DNA of 33,147 nucleotides from positions 1-33,147 of the forward strand of contig CABFPE010001478.1 of NCBI GenBank assembly GCA_900660155.1, given 5' to 3'. The translations under genes were made by a program, and so were the position numbers. Shown here in pieces: positions 31,939 through 33,147 of this stretch (its first letter is position 1; every line of letters begins with the position of its first letter). A model generated the notes under the pieces. The model had not been told where the DNA came from. It worked only from the letters and a program-made list of their open reading frames with translations, and ran no database searches. Source of the stretch: Hofstenia miamia. Its lineage: Eukaryota; Xenacoelomorpha; Acoela; Hofsteniidae.

Positions 31939-32604
31939 TTAAAAATGGCCTAAATAGATGACACTGTTCATTGCAAAATGACATTTCTGAATACGAAGTT
32001 TTAAGCCATTCTCTCTAAGGCGTTCTAGCACTAACCGTATTGACTGAATATGACCTTGAAATGATCCGTTTGATATAATTATGTCATCAATGTAAGGTAA
32101 TATATTCAAATCACGAAGATTTGTGCGTAAAAGCCTTTGAAAAGTTGCCGGAGCATTAGTAAGTCCAAAACTCATAACTTGAAATTCATGAAAATTGTTA
32201 TCTATTGCAAATGCAGTTTTCTCTTTTGACGTTTCTTCAAGAGGCACTTGCAAGTATCCTGTAGCCAGATCAAGCGTTGTAAAATATTTACATCCGTCCA
32301 ATTTCATTATTAATTCGTCGATCAATTGTAACGGAAAACAATCCTTAATCGACAACAAAGCGAAAACGACCATCTTTTTTATCAGCATACATGGTGATGC
32401 ACACGATGAATTACTTTTGCAAATAATTCCTTGTTTTAGCATTCTATTTACTTGTTTTTTAATTTCTAACTTCGCTCCCTGTGGATGTCGAAATTGTTTT
32501 GATTGAAGTGGCTGATTATCCGTTGTGGGAATTACATGTTCAACAGCATTTGTTTTGCCATAATCATCTTCATTTTGGGGAAAAATGTCTTGAAAATCAT
32601 TCAA
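31939..32604 (-). pseudogene. Gypsy reverse transcriptase, single open frame
   Basis: 221 residues. NRMLKQGIICKSNSSCASP is the start of the fingers. A short damaged piece stands where the FxxDYRxLN motif should be, then IKDCFPLQLIDELI. The palm has TTLDLATGYLQVPLEE, KTAFAI, FGLTNAPATFQRLL and the intact catalytic LPYIDDIII. The frame ends at the start of the thumb (KCHF...IYLGH). Loss of the motif near residues 80-86 and the missing downstream domains make it non-functional as an element. Confidence 0.85.
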
Positions 32605-32612
32605 TAATTTAA

Positions 32613-33147
32613 TTAACTGATTACGTTCCTAGCAATATCAACACTGTCCTTAAGAGTTTTCATAGATAAACTACGACATTGATTTTTACCAAAATCCAAC
32701 TTCATTCCATCCACCCCCAAAACGGCATCATAAGGAGCCTCTTTTACCACATAAAATTCAATTTTAGATGATCCACTACTTATTTTTACAATCTTCAATT
32801 GATAACATTTGTATAGATATATTTCCTGCCCAGCTCCATGATACGCCACTAATCGCGAAACTGGGTTTTCACTTTTTTTGAACAACATTTTGCAATATAA
32901 CATTTTCCAGAATGCAAACGATTTCAATGATTGCACAATAATCTTTTTATATTTTCCACAAATCCAGCATTTGTTGATGCAAAAGGTGATGAATGCACTA
33001 AGTAATTGTATGCGCACTGCATCATCAATTAGATTTAAATATTTCGAATAATCGTACTAATTCTTGTTGAGATTCAATAGCACTAGAGGATCGATCAATA
33101 CTTATTTCCAAAAACTTCGCTTCTGGATTGCTTGGCCGTTTTATTCT
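32613..33147 (-). pseudogene. Gypsy gag end, zinc knuckle and protease end
   Basis: The open frame 33017-32613 (134 residues) includes CWICGKYKK near residue 18, the first half of a CCHC knuckle. It then gives a protease C-terminal part with YDAVLGVDGMKLDFGKNQC (usual pattern ILGxDxLxxxxxxIDF). The protease active site DTG/DSG is not seen, so the middle is deleted. A frame change near 33010 leads back into gag-like coding to the window edge. A second frameshift at about 32608 separates it from the RT. Confidence 0.7.

Larger units (their letters stand above)
31939..33147 (-). mobile_element. Second Ty3/gypsy retrotransposon, runs off the right edge
   Basis: From the right edge the minus strand reads gag end, zinc knuckle, protease end and reverse transcriptase, then stops. 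RNase H and integrase are absent, and after ...SVIYLGHF at 31939 the sequence is not gypsy-like. It is much less decayed than the 8-11 kb relic and differs in sequence, so it is a separate lineage or a younger insertion. Confidence 0.88.

Overview
This window is AT-rich animal (metazoan) DNA. It shows no operons, no bacterial gene packing and no ribosome binding sites. It holds long (AT)n arrays and decayed remnants of five transposon classes: Ty3/gypsy LTR elements, non-LTR LINEs, hAT, P-like THAP transposase, and non-autonomous inverted-repeat elements. An AT-rich invertebrate, for example a hydrozoan cnidarian or a tunicate, would fit. The species cannot be fixed from the sequence alone and that assignment is inference.

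Only two genes look intact, both on the minus strand and both uninterrupted by introns: a METTL27/WBSCR27-like SAM-dependent methyltransferase (5789-6448) and an SLC18B1-like major facilitator transporter (17362-18606). They lie about 11 kb apart and nothing in the sequence links their functions.

Layout. 1-2688 is a block repeated, apparently base for base, at 11286-13973. Each copy carries a broken P-element/THAP9-type transposase on the plus strand and an unidentified decayed reading frame on the minus strand. 3283-4720 is a foldback element with inverted arms of about 380 bp. 4858-5600 is a dispersed repeat that recurs near 22.4-22.8 kb and, inverted, near 24.6-24.8 kb. The methyltransferase follows. 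7385-11050 is a minus-strand gypsy relic (gag end, zinc knuckle, protease, RT, RNase H, integrase zinc domain). Its integrase end is joined directly to a second, identical piece of zinc knuckle and protease. 14426-15929 is a hAT element whose terminal repeats, candidate target duplication and transposase C-terminus can all be seen. The transporter follows. 18955-20320 is a plus-strand LINE RT relic. 20590-21412 is an inverted-repeat element. 25626-26545 is a minus-strand LINE fragment. 28517-30417 is a plus-strand LINE cut by a 575-bp inverted-repeat element (30418-30992). The right edge (31939-33147) is a second, less decayed gypsy element that runs out of the window.

I see no CRISPR array, tRNA or rRNA, and no convincing new multi-gene system. 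The points most worth a second look are the seemingly perfect 2.7-kb duplication in otherwise decayed DNA, the chimeric gypsy relic, and the two intact single-exon genes with AG acceptor-like sites just before their start codons.
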